The notes beneath the pieces are model-generated. The model worked only from the letters and a program-made list of their open reading frames with translations, did not search any database and was not told the origin of the DNA. From positions 1 to 34,606 of the forward strand of contig CANNIJ010000002.1 in NCBI GenBank assembly GCA_947505025.1: DNA of 34,606 bases, given 5' to 3'. A program made the translations under genes and the position numbers. Position 1 is the stretch's first letter. Each line of letters begins with the position of its first letter. Shown piece after piece: positions 8,192-16,305 of the stretch. The DNA comes from Legionellaceae bacterium (GTDB lineage: Bacteria; Pseudomonadota; Gammaproteobacteria; Legionellales; Legionellaceae).

Positions 8192-9106
8192 CTAAACTAA
8201 GAAGTTACCAAATTGCCAAGGATCAAGCTCATCATATTTACGGCCATTCCAACCATTGAAAAGATCATTGCGCCCTATTATAGGGCTCCAATCAACAGGC
8301 TCCGAGTAATAGCCTCCCCAGTATTTTTCGGCACTAGCTAATAGCTCACGCCAAGGCAGATCATCAGGCACGCGATAACCTGCATTTGGGTTGGCTATAG
8401 CCCACGCAACTGCTGCATATACAGCACCGGCAACTTGAACAGTTGTAGCGGATTGTCCGGGTATTATTTTTCTTGATTCATGAATATTGAGTAATGATCC
8501 GGCCCACCAAGATTTATATGTATGCCCCATAATCAATACACCCAGGCGATCCTCTCCATCAGTAATTTCGTCATTCATAATTCGTTGTTTTGGTGTAATC
8601 TTCCAATGTTGAGCCTCAAGTTCTAAAAGCGATGCTATTGCCACATCAGTTGGGTGGTATACGTAGTGTACAGTTGGTCTATAGATGGCCTGGTCGCCTG
8701 CCCAAATAGACAGGTGGTTGCTGATTGTGAATGCCTCTCCATGACGAATTATCATTCCAGTGATTTGCGTGTCTGGGACCCATGATCGCACCCAGGTTTT
8801 AGCCCCGGGCTGGGCAATACATATCTGATTCTTTGGTCCACTGTGGTGTACATAAGAATTGGCTGGCAGAGTTTTTTCATGAGTTCCCCATCCCATCTCA
8901 GCTGGTGAGATGCATTCCTCATAACAGCCCTCAACTGACCAGGTATTGACGAATTCATTTACTAATTTAGGCTTATCTGATATTTGAGTGTCAAGTTCAG
9001 AAATATGAACTACCTTTACACCCATTTTTTGAGCAATAGCCGGAAAGTTTTCAGTAGCAAGGGCTTTAGAAACTCCCAGGAGAACCGGTTGACGAATGGT
9101 ATCTCC
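8192..9106 (-). pseudogene. hss: homospermidine synthase, C-terminal remnant
   Basis: Residues from VVHISELDTQ to the C-terminus WQFGNFLV match bacterial homospermidine synthase, which makes homospermidine from putrescine. The diagnostic stretches VNEFVNTWSVEGCYEE, EMGWGTHEKTLPAN, SNHLSIWAGDQAIYRPTVHY and SWWAGSLLNIHESR are intact. The family is about 470-480 residues. Here the first ~180, including the NAD-binding Rossmann domain, are missing. The reading frame stays open past the ATG at 9025 to a TAG at 9107-9109, and the residues just upstream (ATENFPAIAQKMG) still look Hss-like, so homology reaches the break with an outer-membrane gene remnant near 9070-9110. Without the cofactor domain it should be inactive. 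The remaining frame has no internal stop, so the truncation looks recent. Confidence 0.85.
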
Positions 9107-9432
9107 CTAACTCACAGCTAAGAGGTGCGCGTGTGTCTGCATGGCACGTAGAAGGATCTTATAAGTTCGACCTAGGCTCGGTGCCAACGTCACTGACACT
9201 CGGTGGTGGAGAGTCCACTCAGGCTCTAGCTATAAATCTTCCTCAAAAATTGATTGGTGGTACGCTTCGATTTATTCTCAAAGATTACGTGTCTCTAGCG
9301 GTAAACTATATGTATAGTGGAAACTATCCATTTTATTCATATGGAACTGGACAGACACTCGATACTGTGAATAATAAATACGTTGGTACCAACCAAAAAA
9401 CCTTAAGTGCTCAGCTCACTGGTCGCTTCTAA
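9073..9432 (+). pseudogene. outer-membrane beta-barrel protein, C-terminal remnant
   Basis: The open frame from about 9073 reads LPGEPVDEWYLPNSQLRGAR and continues through alternating hydrophobic/polar segments typical of barrel strands (GGTLRFILKDYVSLAVNYMYSG). It ends in ...SAQLTGRF with a terminal Phe, the signature of outer-membrane proteins assembled by the BAM machinery. It resembles the end of porin-like proteins, possibly of the LbtU siderophore-porin type from Legionella; that assignment is tentative. The 5' part, signal peptide and start are absent: a stop precedes the frame at 9067-9069. The frame meets the homospermidine synthase remnant head-to-head, with 30-40 nt of overlap where both frames are open. 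Confidence 0.6.
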
Positions 9433-9530
9433 AATTTAAATTAATTTAATTGTCTGGATAAATGGTGTCGCTGTATCGTTTGCAGTTAAAATGAGCACTG
9501 AGCCAATGTGCCCGATTTAACAGGGCAAGA

Positions 9531-10565
9531 TCATATTATCTGCCACGCTGAAATGGCAGATAATACTTGCATTGGTTTTAGGTCACGTAAACACCGAAAA
9601 TGCTCTAGTGGGCAGGTTTTTTTGAAGCATGGAGAACACTCTAAGTTCAAGCTTAATATTTTAGCCTTACTGTTTAGTGGTGGGGTGTGTACAGGGCTTG
9701 ACGAGCCAAATAGAGCAATGAGTTGCTTGTTCAGCGCTGCACCAATATGCATTAATCCAGTATCATTTGTTAAGACGCCAGACACCAAAGACATTAAATC
9801 AATTGTTTCAGTCAAGCTAAATTGGCCAGTTAAATTATGACAAGCATGTTTGGTTAATTGCATAATTTTTTCTGCAATGGGTCGTTCTGTGCTGGATCCA
9901 ATCAACCAAACATACCAACCAGCAGTAATTAATTTATTTGCAACATGAGCAAAATGTTCAGCTGGCCAACGTTTTGACTCACCATATTCGGCACCAATAC
10001 ACATGGCTAATATAGGCTGATTAAGCCTTAGGTGTTCGTTTTTTTCAAGTATTTGGTTGCGTGATTCTATTGACACCTCAAGTTGTGGGTATGGGTAAGG
10101 AGATATTAAGGTTTGATTGGGAGGAATCCCAAGACTTAAGTAACGTTCAATCATCATAGGGTAATGCGTTTTATTTAAATATCGGATATCATTGAGCGCT
10201 AAATACCTGTGCTCACCTAACCATCCGGTACGTGTTTTTATTTTAGCCAGCCAAGGGGTTAAAGCAGATTTAAATGTATTAGACATTATGATTGCATTAT
10301 CATACTTATTTTGACGTAGCTTTTGAGCTAGTTTGTAGTGTTGCATGAATTCAAACTTGGAATGCACAAATGGTGATTCAATCGCTACGTTCACCTCTGG
10401 CATTCGACCGAGTAATCCAATCGTTAATTTTGGCGCCAGAACGTCAATTTGATTATTTGGCGACTGTTTTTTTAATAGCTTAAATAAACTTTGTGCCATG
10501 ATTGTATCTCCAACCCAAGATGGTCCTATAATTAGGGTTTTTTTACTCACTATCGACAAATCCAT
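9531..10565 (-). CDS. waaF: ADP-heptose:LPS heptosyltransferase II
   Basis: This glycosyltransferase family 9 enzyme adds the second L,D-heptose to the LPS inner core on the cytoplasmic face of the inner membrane. The N-terminal LIIGPSWVGDTIMAQSLF is the WaaF signature. Later landmarks are SALTPWLAKIKTRTGWLGEHR, CIGAEYGESKRWP (donor-binding region) and LTNDTGLMHIGAAL. Its length, 344 residues, matches the family. I chose ATG 10565 because AAGG on this strand lies 8 nt upstream; an upstream TTG at 10589 has no such site. The final codons lie inside a 12-bp hairpin. The gene is divergent from the antiporter gene and convergent with the barrel-protein remnant. It is separate from the LPS genes at 28-33 kb. 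Confidence 0.92.
   Translation of the reverse strand: MDLSIVSKKTLIIGPSWVGDTIMAQSLFKLLKKQSPNNQIDVLAPKLTIGLLGRMPEVNVAIESPFVHSKFEFMQHYKLAQKLRQNKYDNAIIMSNTFKSALTPWLAKIKTRTGWLGEHRYLALNDIRYLNKTHYPMMIERYLSLGIPPNQTLISPYPYPQLEVSIESRNQILEKNEHLRLNQPILAMCIGAEYGESKRWPAEHFAHVANKLITAGWYVWLIGSSTERPIAEKIMQLTKHACHNLTGQFSLTETIDLMSLVSGVLTNDTGLMHIGAALNKQLIALFGSSSPVHTPPLNSKAKILSLNLECSPCFKKTCPLEHFRCLRDLKPMQVLSAISAWQII
9534..9565. repeat. perfect 12-bp hairpin at the waaF 3' end
   Basis: TATTATCTGCCA (9534-9545) and TGGCAGATAATA (9554-9565) pair without mismatch across an 8-nt loop. One base lies between the stem and the waaF stop codon. No T-tract follows on either strand, so it is not a textbook intrinsic terminator, but it sits exactly between convergent genes and may protect the 3' end or help stop transcription from both sides. 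Confidence 0.65.
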
Positions 10566-10764
10566 CGTTGATACCTTAAATATAAACAAACCAGAAGAAT
10601 ACTATGGCTCAATACACTCGATTGTTATTGTTAATTTACAGCCATCTTTAATTTAATTATCGGGTGCAGTTTACAATAGATAGATTTAAAGAGGAACATT
10701 TTAATCAGCAGCTACAGCCATGGAGCACGACATCCAAACCATTTATTTTAGTTAAATAATCATG

Positions 10765-10770
10765 TATAAT
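10765..10770 (+). promoter_or_regulatory. candidate -10 element before the antiporter operon
   Basis: A perfect TATAAT lies 45 nt before the chosen ATG at 10816. The -35 side is weak (TTTATT-like at 10742). It would start the long gene run to 23983, and it supports the shorter antiporter start because it falls inside the longer open frame. Confidence 0.4.
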
Positions 10771-10815
10771 TTGTGTAATTTTACAGGTGAGTTTTGTTGG
10801 GTTGCTGGGAGCGTT

Positions 10816-11988
10816 ATGCACGAGGATGCTGTTTTTTACACTGTTTTTTTAATCTTTGCTGGAGCAGCTGTATTGTCTACAGTTGTTCTGTATACAAAGC
10901 AATCTTTGTTGGTAGCTTATATCCTTCTAGGCGCAGCTTTGGGGCCTTGGGGTTTGAAGTGCGTTAGTGATCTAAGCGCGATCAAACAAGTTGGTGATGT
11001 TGGAATTATCTTTTTACTCTTTCTGCTGGGACTGCATTTGCAGCCACAAAATCTACTACATATGCTGAAGAAAGTAACTTGGATCGCTATGTTTAGCTCA
11101 GTATTGTTTGCTGGTATTGCTTATATGGTTGGCCGCTGGTTTGGATTGTCAATTGCTGAATCATGGGTTTTGGGTGCATCTATGATGTTTTCAAGTACAA
11201 TTATAGGTCTTAAATTATTACCTACAACTATTTTGCATCATCAACACACCGGCGAGCTGATGATCAGTGTGCTTTTGATGCAGGATATAATTGCTATTGT
11301 TGTGCTGATTCTGATTAATGGCACGCACAATGGATCTCATGTGCGTTGGAATGACTTGTTAATGGTCGGTCTAGCTCTGCCGGCGTTAATGTTCTTTGCA
11401 TTTGCCGTTGAGCGCTATATCTTAGTAACTTTATTGGCTCGCTTTGATCGCACTCAAGAATATGTGTTTCTATTATCTATAGGATGGTGCTTGGGAATGT
11501 CTGTTTTGGCAAAACACCTGGGGTTGTCCGAAGACATTGGTGCTTTTGTCGCTGGCGTAGCACTGGCAGCTAGTCCAATTTCATTGTTTATTGCTGAAAG
11601 TCTAAAACCATTAAGGGATTTCTTTTTAGTTATGTTCTTTTTCTCAGTGGGTGCAACTTTTAACTTTGGGTATGCTTCGCAAGTAGTTATTCCTAGTTTT
11701 ATTTTAGCTGGGTTTATTTTAATCCTGAAACCATTGTGTTTTAGTGTTTTATTTGTTCGTTCAGGTGAGAAAAAACTAGTTTCAAAAGAAGTAGGTATTC
11801 GCTTAGGGCAGGGTAGTGAGTTTTCTTTGTTAGTAGCAAGCATTGCGTTAACTAATCACTTGATCTCAGATGTGACTTCAAACCTAATTCAGGCAACAAC
11901 TATTTTAACCTTTATTGTTTCTTCTTATGTGGTAGTTATGAAATACCCCACTCCTATGTCTTTATCAGATAAGATGAGGAAAGATTAA
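10816..11988 (+). CDS. monovalent cation:proton antiporter (CPA2, KefB/C-like membrane domain)
   Basis: This is an inner-membrane exchanger of K+ or Na+ for protons, with about 12 hydrophobic helices. CPA2 features include GIIFLLFLLGLHLQP, GASMMFSSTIIGLKLLP, LSEDIGAFVAGVALAASP and the late helix RLGQGSEFSLLVAS. At 390 residues it has only the exchanger domain; the cytosolic RCK/TrkA-N regulatory domain of full KefB/KefC is absent, so gating would differ. The frame is open from 10762, but ATG 10816 has GGGAG 4 nt upstream and begins just before the first helix. The stop is 2 nt before the lipoprotein gene. Ion specificity cannot be told from the sequence. Confidence 0.85.
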   Translation: MHEDAVFYTVFLIFAGAAVLSTVVLYTKQSLLVAYILLGAALGPWGLKCVSDLSAIKQVGDVGIIFLLFLLGLHLQPQNLLHMLKKVTWIAMFSSVLFAGIAYMVGRWFGLSIAESWVLGASMMFSSTIIGLKLLPTTILHHQHTGELMISVLLMQDIIAIVVLILINGTHNGSHVRWNDLLMVGLALPALMFFAFAVERYILVTLLARFDRTQEYVFLLSIGWCLGMSVLAKHLGLSEDIGAFVAGVALAASPISLFIAESLKPLRDFFLVMFFFSVGATFNFGYASQVVIPSFILAGFILILKPLCFSVLFVRSGEKKLVSKEVGIRLGQGSEFSLLVASIALTNHLISDVTSNLIQATTILTFIVSSYVVVMKYPTPMSLSDKMRKD

Positions 11989-11990
11989 TT

Positions 11991-12374
11991 ATGAATGTTA
12001 TGCCAGGACTATTTAAAACATCGCTCAGAATCATTACCATACTATTAGTTTTATTACTAATTTCTTGTGTTAGCTTGGAAAATCAGCGCACGATGCGTGT
12101 ATGTAAAGATATATGTCAGCAACAGTCACTGAAATGTCAGAAATTATGTAATAATGATGCCAGACACTGCCAGGCTTTTGTTATGGGCAACGCACGAAAA
12201 AGTTATGCTAAATATGTGCATCAGCAACGTCTTCAGGCGAATGATATTGCGCTTGAGTTGCAATCTTTTCGTGATCCACTACAATGCAAAAAAATAACAT
12301 GCGACTGCTTGGCCGATGCACGTATGTGTGTAAAGTTTTGTAACGTTCATATAGAAGATAGAGGTAACCAATGA
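11991..12374 (+). CDS. small Cys-rich lipoprotein, unknown function
   Basis: An N-terminal hydrophobic segment ends in LLISC, a lipobox placing the lipidated cysteine at residue 26. The mature ~100 residues contain ten more cysteines in spaced groups (CKDICQQQSLKCQKLC, then HC, and CKKITCDCLADARMCVKFC). That arrangement suggests several disulfides in the periplasm or, less likely, metal binding. I recognise no family. The gene is 2 nt after the antiporter and overlaps aceE by ATGA (12371-12374), so its translation is probably coupled to that of the pyruvate dehydrogenase E1 subunit. A functional link to a cytoplasmic enzyme is not obvious; the overlap may only reflect expression. Confidence 0.7.
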   Translation: MNVMPGLFKTSLRIITILLVLLLISCVSLENQRTMRVCKDICQQQSLKCQKLCNNDARHCQAFVMGNARKSYAKYVHQQRLQANDIALELQSFRDPLQCKKITCDCLADARMCVKFCNVHIEDRGNQ

Positions 12375-15025
12375 ATGAAACCAACCAAGACATTGATCCA
12401 ATTGAAACACAAGAATGGTGCGATGCTTTGCAGGCTGTGGTGGATCATGATGGAGCGGAGCGAGCTAGTTATTTAATGCAAACATTGTTACATCAAATTA
12501 ATCTTAAAGATGTAAGTTGCGCACTCACATCAGCATATCGTAATACTCTTTCAGCAGAAGAACCGTCTGGTATGCCGGATGAAGCTCAGATGCTCAGCAG
12601 AGTCAGTGCTTTGATTCGTTGGAATGCTGTTGCTATGGTATTGCGTGCGGGTAAATATGCGCCAGAGTTGGGTGGACATATAGCCTCATATGCTTCTGCA
12701 GCAATGTTATATGAAATCGGTTTTAATTATTTTTTTAAAGGTCCAGCACACGCTGATGGTGCTGATTTGCTATACATTCAGGGTCACTCTGCTCCAGGTA
12801 TCTATGCGCGAGCTTTTCTTGAGGGCAGAATATCTGAACAACAATTGGGTTATTTTAGACAAGAAGTTGAGGTTAACGGGCTATCGTCTTATCCACACCC
12901 GTGGTTAATGGGTGATTTTTGGCAATTTCCTACAGTTTCTATGGGGCTTGGTCCATTACAAGCAATTTATCAAGCACGTTTTTTAAAATATCTGGAAAAC
13001 CGCAATTTGGTTAAAACAGCCGGACGTAAAGTTTGGGCTTTTTTGGGTGACGGTGAAACGGATGAGCCTGAATCCATGGGCGCATTAACTATTGCCACGC
13101 GTGAAAAGTTAGATAACTTGATTTTTGTCATTAATTGCAACCTACAGCGCTTGGATGGGCCGGTTCGTGGTAATGGTAAAATTATTCAAGAATTAGCCGG
13201 CATGTTTAGCGGCGCCGGTTGGCATGTAATTAAAGTTATCTGGGGTTCTGGTTGGGATGATTTGCTGGCTGAAGATCATGATGGTTTACTGCAAAAGCGC
13301 ATGAATGAATGTGTAGATGGTGAATATCAGGCATATAAAGCCAAGGATGGGGCATATGTGCGTGAGCATTTTTTTGGTCGTTACCCAGAACTAAAAGCAC
13401 GTGTGGCACATATGTCTGATGATGATATTTGGCATTTAACTCGCGGCGGACATGATTTAGACAAGGTCTACGCCGCGTATGCTTGTGCGGTCGCTCATAC
13501 CGGTAGTCCAACAGTTATTTTGGCTAAAACGATTAAAGGTTATGGAATGGGATCGGCAGGTGAGGGCATGAATATCACTCATCAGCAAAAGAAAATGACG
13601 TTCGAACAATTAAAACATTTTCGTGATAGATTTGATCTGCCTCTGAGTGACCAGCAAGTCAGCGATATTGAGTTTTATAAGCCAGCTGAAGATAGCCCTG
13701 AAATTCAATTTATAAAATCCCATCGCCAGGCATTGGGAGGATTTTTACCCGAGCGCAATCATGGCGATCAGCCATTAGTTGTTCCTGATTTAAAGTCTTT
13801 TTCCGCAGTAACACATAAATTAGCTGATCGTGAGCTATCAACCACGATGGCTTTTGTACGGATTTTATCTGTGTTATTGAAAGATCCAGTTCTGGGTGCG
13901 CGGATTGTGCCAATAGTTCCGGATGAATGTAGAACATTTGGTATGGAAGGATTATTTCGTCAAATCGGCATATATTCTGTGGTTGGCCAATTATACACAC
14001 CCATGGATCGTGATCAGGTAATGTATTATCGTGAAGCGTCTGATGGTCAGGTTCTAGAAGAAGGAATCAATGAGGCCGGCGCATTTTGTTCGTGGATGGC
14101 GGCAGGCACTTCTTATAGTTCAAATCAATTTGCCATGGTGCCATTTTATATTTATTACTCTATGTTCGGTTTTCAGCGAATAGGTGATTTAGCGTGGGCT
14201 GCTGGGGATATGCAGGTTCGTGGGTTTTTATTAGGCGGAACCGCAGGACGCACAACACTGGCCGGAGAAGGATTACAGCATCAGGATGGCCATAGTCATA
14301 TCATGGCTTCTACAATCCCCAACTGTGTTAGTTATGACCCTACATTTGCGTATGAATTAGCAGTTATTATACAACATGGGTTGTATAGAATGTACACTCA
14401 ACAAGAATCAATTTTTTATTACATCACTGTGATGAATGAAAATTACACACATCCGGATATGCCAGCTGATTCTGCGTCAGGAATCATCAAAGGTATGTAT
14501 TTATTTTCGGCGGAAAAAAAACCAGCAGCCAGGCATGTTCAGTTGTTGGGCTGCGGGGCTATTTTACGTGAAGTAATTGCTGCAGCCAAACTTTTACAGG
14601 AAGATTTCTCAATAACCTCCGATGTGTGGAGTGTGACTAGCTTTAATGAATTACGGCGCGAAGGTCTGTCTCTAGAGCGCGCACATATGCTTAATCCAGA
14701 ACAACCACGCCAAAAAAGTTATGTGGAGAAGCAGTTGTCTGGACGCGTGGGGCCTGTGATTGCAGCGACAGATTATATGCGTTTGTACGCAGAGCAAATT
14801 CGGCCATTTGTTACAGCTCCTTACATAACCCTGGGAACTGATGGTTTTGGACGCAGTGATACACGGCAGAAATTACGTCATTTTTTTGAGGTGGATGCAA
14901 AATTCATTGTAATCGCTGCATTAAATGCGTTAGCCGATCACGGGGACTTGCCGGCATCAACAGTTAAAGATGCGCTGCAACGTTATGGCATTGACCCGAA
15001 CAAATGTGATCCTGTTACTATATAG
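12371..15025 (+). CDS. aceE: pyruvate dehydrogenase E1 component (homodimeric)
   Basis: This is the thiamine-diphosphate enzyme that decarboxylates pyruvate and passes the acetyl group to the lipoyl arm of E2. It has 884 residues, like the homodimeric AceE of other gammaproteobacteria (about 887). The ThDP-binding motif is GDGETDEPES (starting G226), followed by the NCNLQRLDGPVRGN segment. Other conserved stretches are YIQGHSAPGIYARAFLEG, TRGGHDLDKVYAAY, GLQHQDGHSH and LGTDGFGRSDTR near the end. The start overlaps the lipoprotein stop (ATGA). aceF follows after 20 nt, so E1, E2 and E3 are encoded together. No PdhR-type regulator gene is in the window. Confidence 0.97.
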   Translation: MNETNQDIDPIETQEWCDALQAVVDHDGAERASYLMQTLLHQINLKDVSCALTSAYRNTLSAEEPSGMPDEAQMLSRVSALIRWNAVAMVLRAGKYAPELGGHIASYASAAMLYEIGFNYFFKGPAHADGADLLYIQGHSAPGIYARAFLEGRISEQQLGYFRQEVEVNGLSSYPHPWLMGDFWQFPTVSMGLGPLQAIYQARFLKYLENRNLVKTAGRKVWAFLGDGETDEPESMGALTIATREKLDNLIFVINCNLQRLDGPVRGNGKIIQELAGMFSGAGWHVIKVIWGSGWDDLLAEDHDGLLQKRMNECVDGEYQAYKAKDGAYVREHFFGRYPELKARVAHMSDDDIWHLTRGGHDLDKVYAAYACAVAHTGSPTVILAKTIKGYGMGSAGEGMNITHQQKKMTFEQLKHFRDRFDLPLSDQQVSDIEFYKPAEDSPEIQFIKSHRQALGGFLPERNHGDQPLVVPDLKSFSAVTHKLADRELSTTMAFVRILSVLLKDPVLGARIVPIVPDECRTFGMEGLFRQIGIYSVVGQLYTPMDRDQVMYYREASDGQVLEEGINEAGAFCSWMAAGTSYSSNQFAMVPFYIYYSMFGFQRIGDLAWAAGDMQVRGFLLGGTAGRTTLAGEGLQHQDGHSHIMASTIPNCVSYDPTFAYELAVIIQHGLYRMYTQQESIFYYITVMNENYTHPDMPADSASGIIKGMYLFSAEKKPAARHVQLLGCGAILREVIAAAKLLQEDFSITSDVWSVTSFNELRREGLSLERAHMLNPEQPRQKSYVEKQLSGRVGPVIAATDYMRLYAEQIRPFVTAPYITLGTDGFGRSDTRQKLRHFFEVDAKFIVIAALNALADHGDLPASTVKDALQRYGIDPNKCDPVTI

Positions 15026-15045
15026 ATACAGGGAAGGAGAATTTG

Positions 15046-16290
15046 ATGAGTAATGAACAAAATATTTGTGTGCCTGATCTGGGCGGATTAAGTGCCGTTG
15101 AGGTCATTGAGGTGTTGGTGAAAGTTGGCGAGGAAATTGCTGTCGATACATCATTGATTACTCTGGAATCTGATAAAGCAAGTATGGAAATTCCTTCAAC
15201 CATGGCTGGAATAGTCAAATCTATTTCGTTAAAAATCGGTGATAAGGTTTCTGAAGGTTCAGTTATTTTGACATTGTCTGCTGCAAACAATGGCGATAAG
15301 CTTATACAAGCACCGGTTGAAGCACCACAACCTGTAGTTGCCGTAATTGCAGAAAAACCACAGCCAGTGTCGGCGCCAGCTGCGTCCAAGCTTAACTTTA
15401 ACGAGGTGTATGCCGGGCCATCAGTTAGACGTTTGGCCAGAGTTTTAGAGATCTCTTTAGCAGATATTCACGGTAGTGGTTTGAAGGACCGAATTACCCG
15501 TGAAGATCTAGAGCAGTATATCAAAGACAAGGTAAGCGGAATTGGTGGTACAGTATCTGTTTCTACAGCACCAGCTATTGATTTTAGTCAGTTTGGTCCG
15601 ATTGAAAGCCAGCCGTTGAGTAAAATTAAACGATTAACTGGAATCAACTTATCTCGTGCATGGACAATAATTCCTCATGTAACACAGTTTGATTCAGCAG
15701 ATATTACCGACCTGGAAGCTTTTAGGAAAGCCGAGTCGGGTCGCGGTGTATCGAATGGTGTTAAACTAACCATTCTGGCATTTGTATGCAAAGTAGTTGC
15801 ACATGCTTTAAATGTATTCCCGCAATTTAATAGTTCATTGGATTCATGTGGTGATAATCTTATTTATAAGAAATATTGTAATATAGGTATCGCAGTTGAA
15901 ACGCCCAATGGATTAGTCGTGCCGGTTATCCAGAATGTTCAGGATTTATCAGTTTTAGCAATCGCGCAAGAAATGACACGCTTGAGTATTAAAGCTCGAG
16001 AAAAGGGGTTGATGCCGGCCGACATGCGCGGTGGATGTTTTACAATTTCAAGTTTGGGCGGGATTGGTGGACAGTCATTTACACCCATTGTAAATCATCC
16101 TGAGGTTGCTATTTTAGGACTGTCGCGTGCATCGATACAGCCGGTATACCAAGATGGTGTGTTTGTACCTCGATTGATGTTGCCATTATCACTATCGTAT
16201 GACCATCGTGTGATTGATGGTGCTGAGGGTGCGCGGTTTACACGGTTTTTATGTGAGCAGCTAAGTGATCTTAGACGAATTTTATTGTAA
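15046..16290 (+). CDS. aceF: dihydrolipoamide acetyltransferase (E2 of pyruvate dehydrogenase)
   Basis: This is the core of the complex, which transfers acetyl from lipoate to CoA. It has a single lipoyl domain (about residues 5-78) with the lipoylated K44 in LESDKASME, an Ala/Pro-rich linker, an E3-binding domain (about 118-160, GPSVRRLARVLEIS), and the catalytic domain with H387 and D391 in DHRVIDG. At 414 residues it is shorter than the E. coli enzyme, which has three lipoyl domains; one or two domains are common elsewhere. ATG 15046 is preceded by AAGGAGA at 15034-15040; the TTG three bases upstream is not needed. It lies between aceE and lpd with short gaps. Confidence 0.95.
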   Translation: MSNEQNICVPDLGGLSAVEVIEVLVKVGEEIAVDTSLITLESDKASMEIPSTMAGIVKSISLKIGDKVSEGSVILTLSAANNGDKLIQAPVEAPQPVVAVIAEKPQPVSAPAASKLNFNEVYAGPSVRRLARVLEISLADIHGSGLKDRITREDLEQYIKDKVSGIGGTVSVSTAPAIDFSQFGPIESQPLSKIKRLTGINLSRAWTIIPHVTQFDSADITDLEAFRKAESGRGVSNGVKLTILAFVCKVVAHALNVFPQFNSSLDSCGDNLIYKKYCNIGIAVETPNGLVVPVIQNVQDLSVLAIAQEMTRLSIKAREKGLMPADMRGGCFTISSLGGIGGQSFTPIVNHPEVAILGLSRASIQPVYQDGVFVPRLMLPLSLSYDHRVIDGAEGARFTRFLCEQLSDLRRILL

Positions 16291-16305
16291 CAAGGTGACC
16301 ATGTA

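Noticed and set aside
8752..8958. Minus-strand open frame of 68 codons inside the homospermidine synthase remnant
   Set aside because: The Hss frame has clear homology over the same bases, so the other frame is incidental.
9508..9840. Plus-strand open frame of 110 codons
   Set aside because: It lies antisense to the well-supported waaF gene and shows no domain.
10762..10815. 18-codon extension of the antiporter
   Set aside because: It would contain the candidate -10 element, and the ATG at 10816 has its own GGGAG.
13236..13511. Histidine-rich minus-strand open frame of 91 codons
   Set aside because: It is antisense to aceE within its conserved region; the His content comes from reverse-complemented aceE codons.
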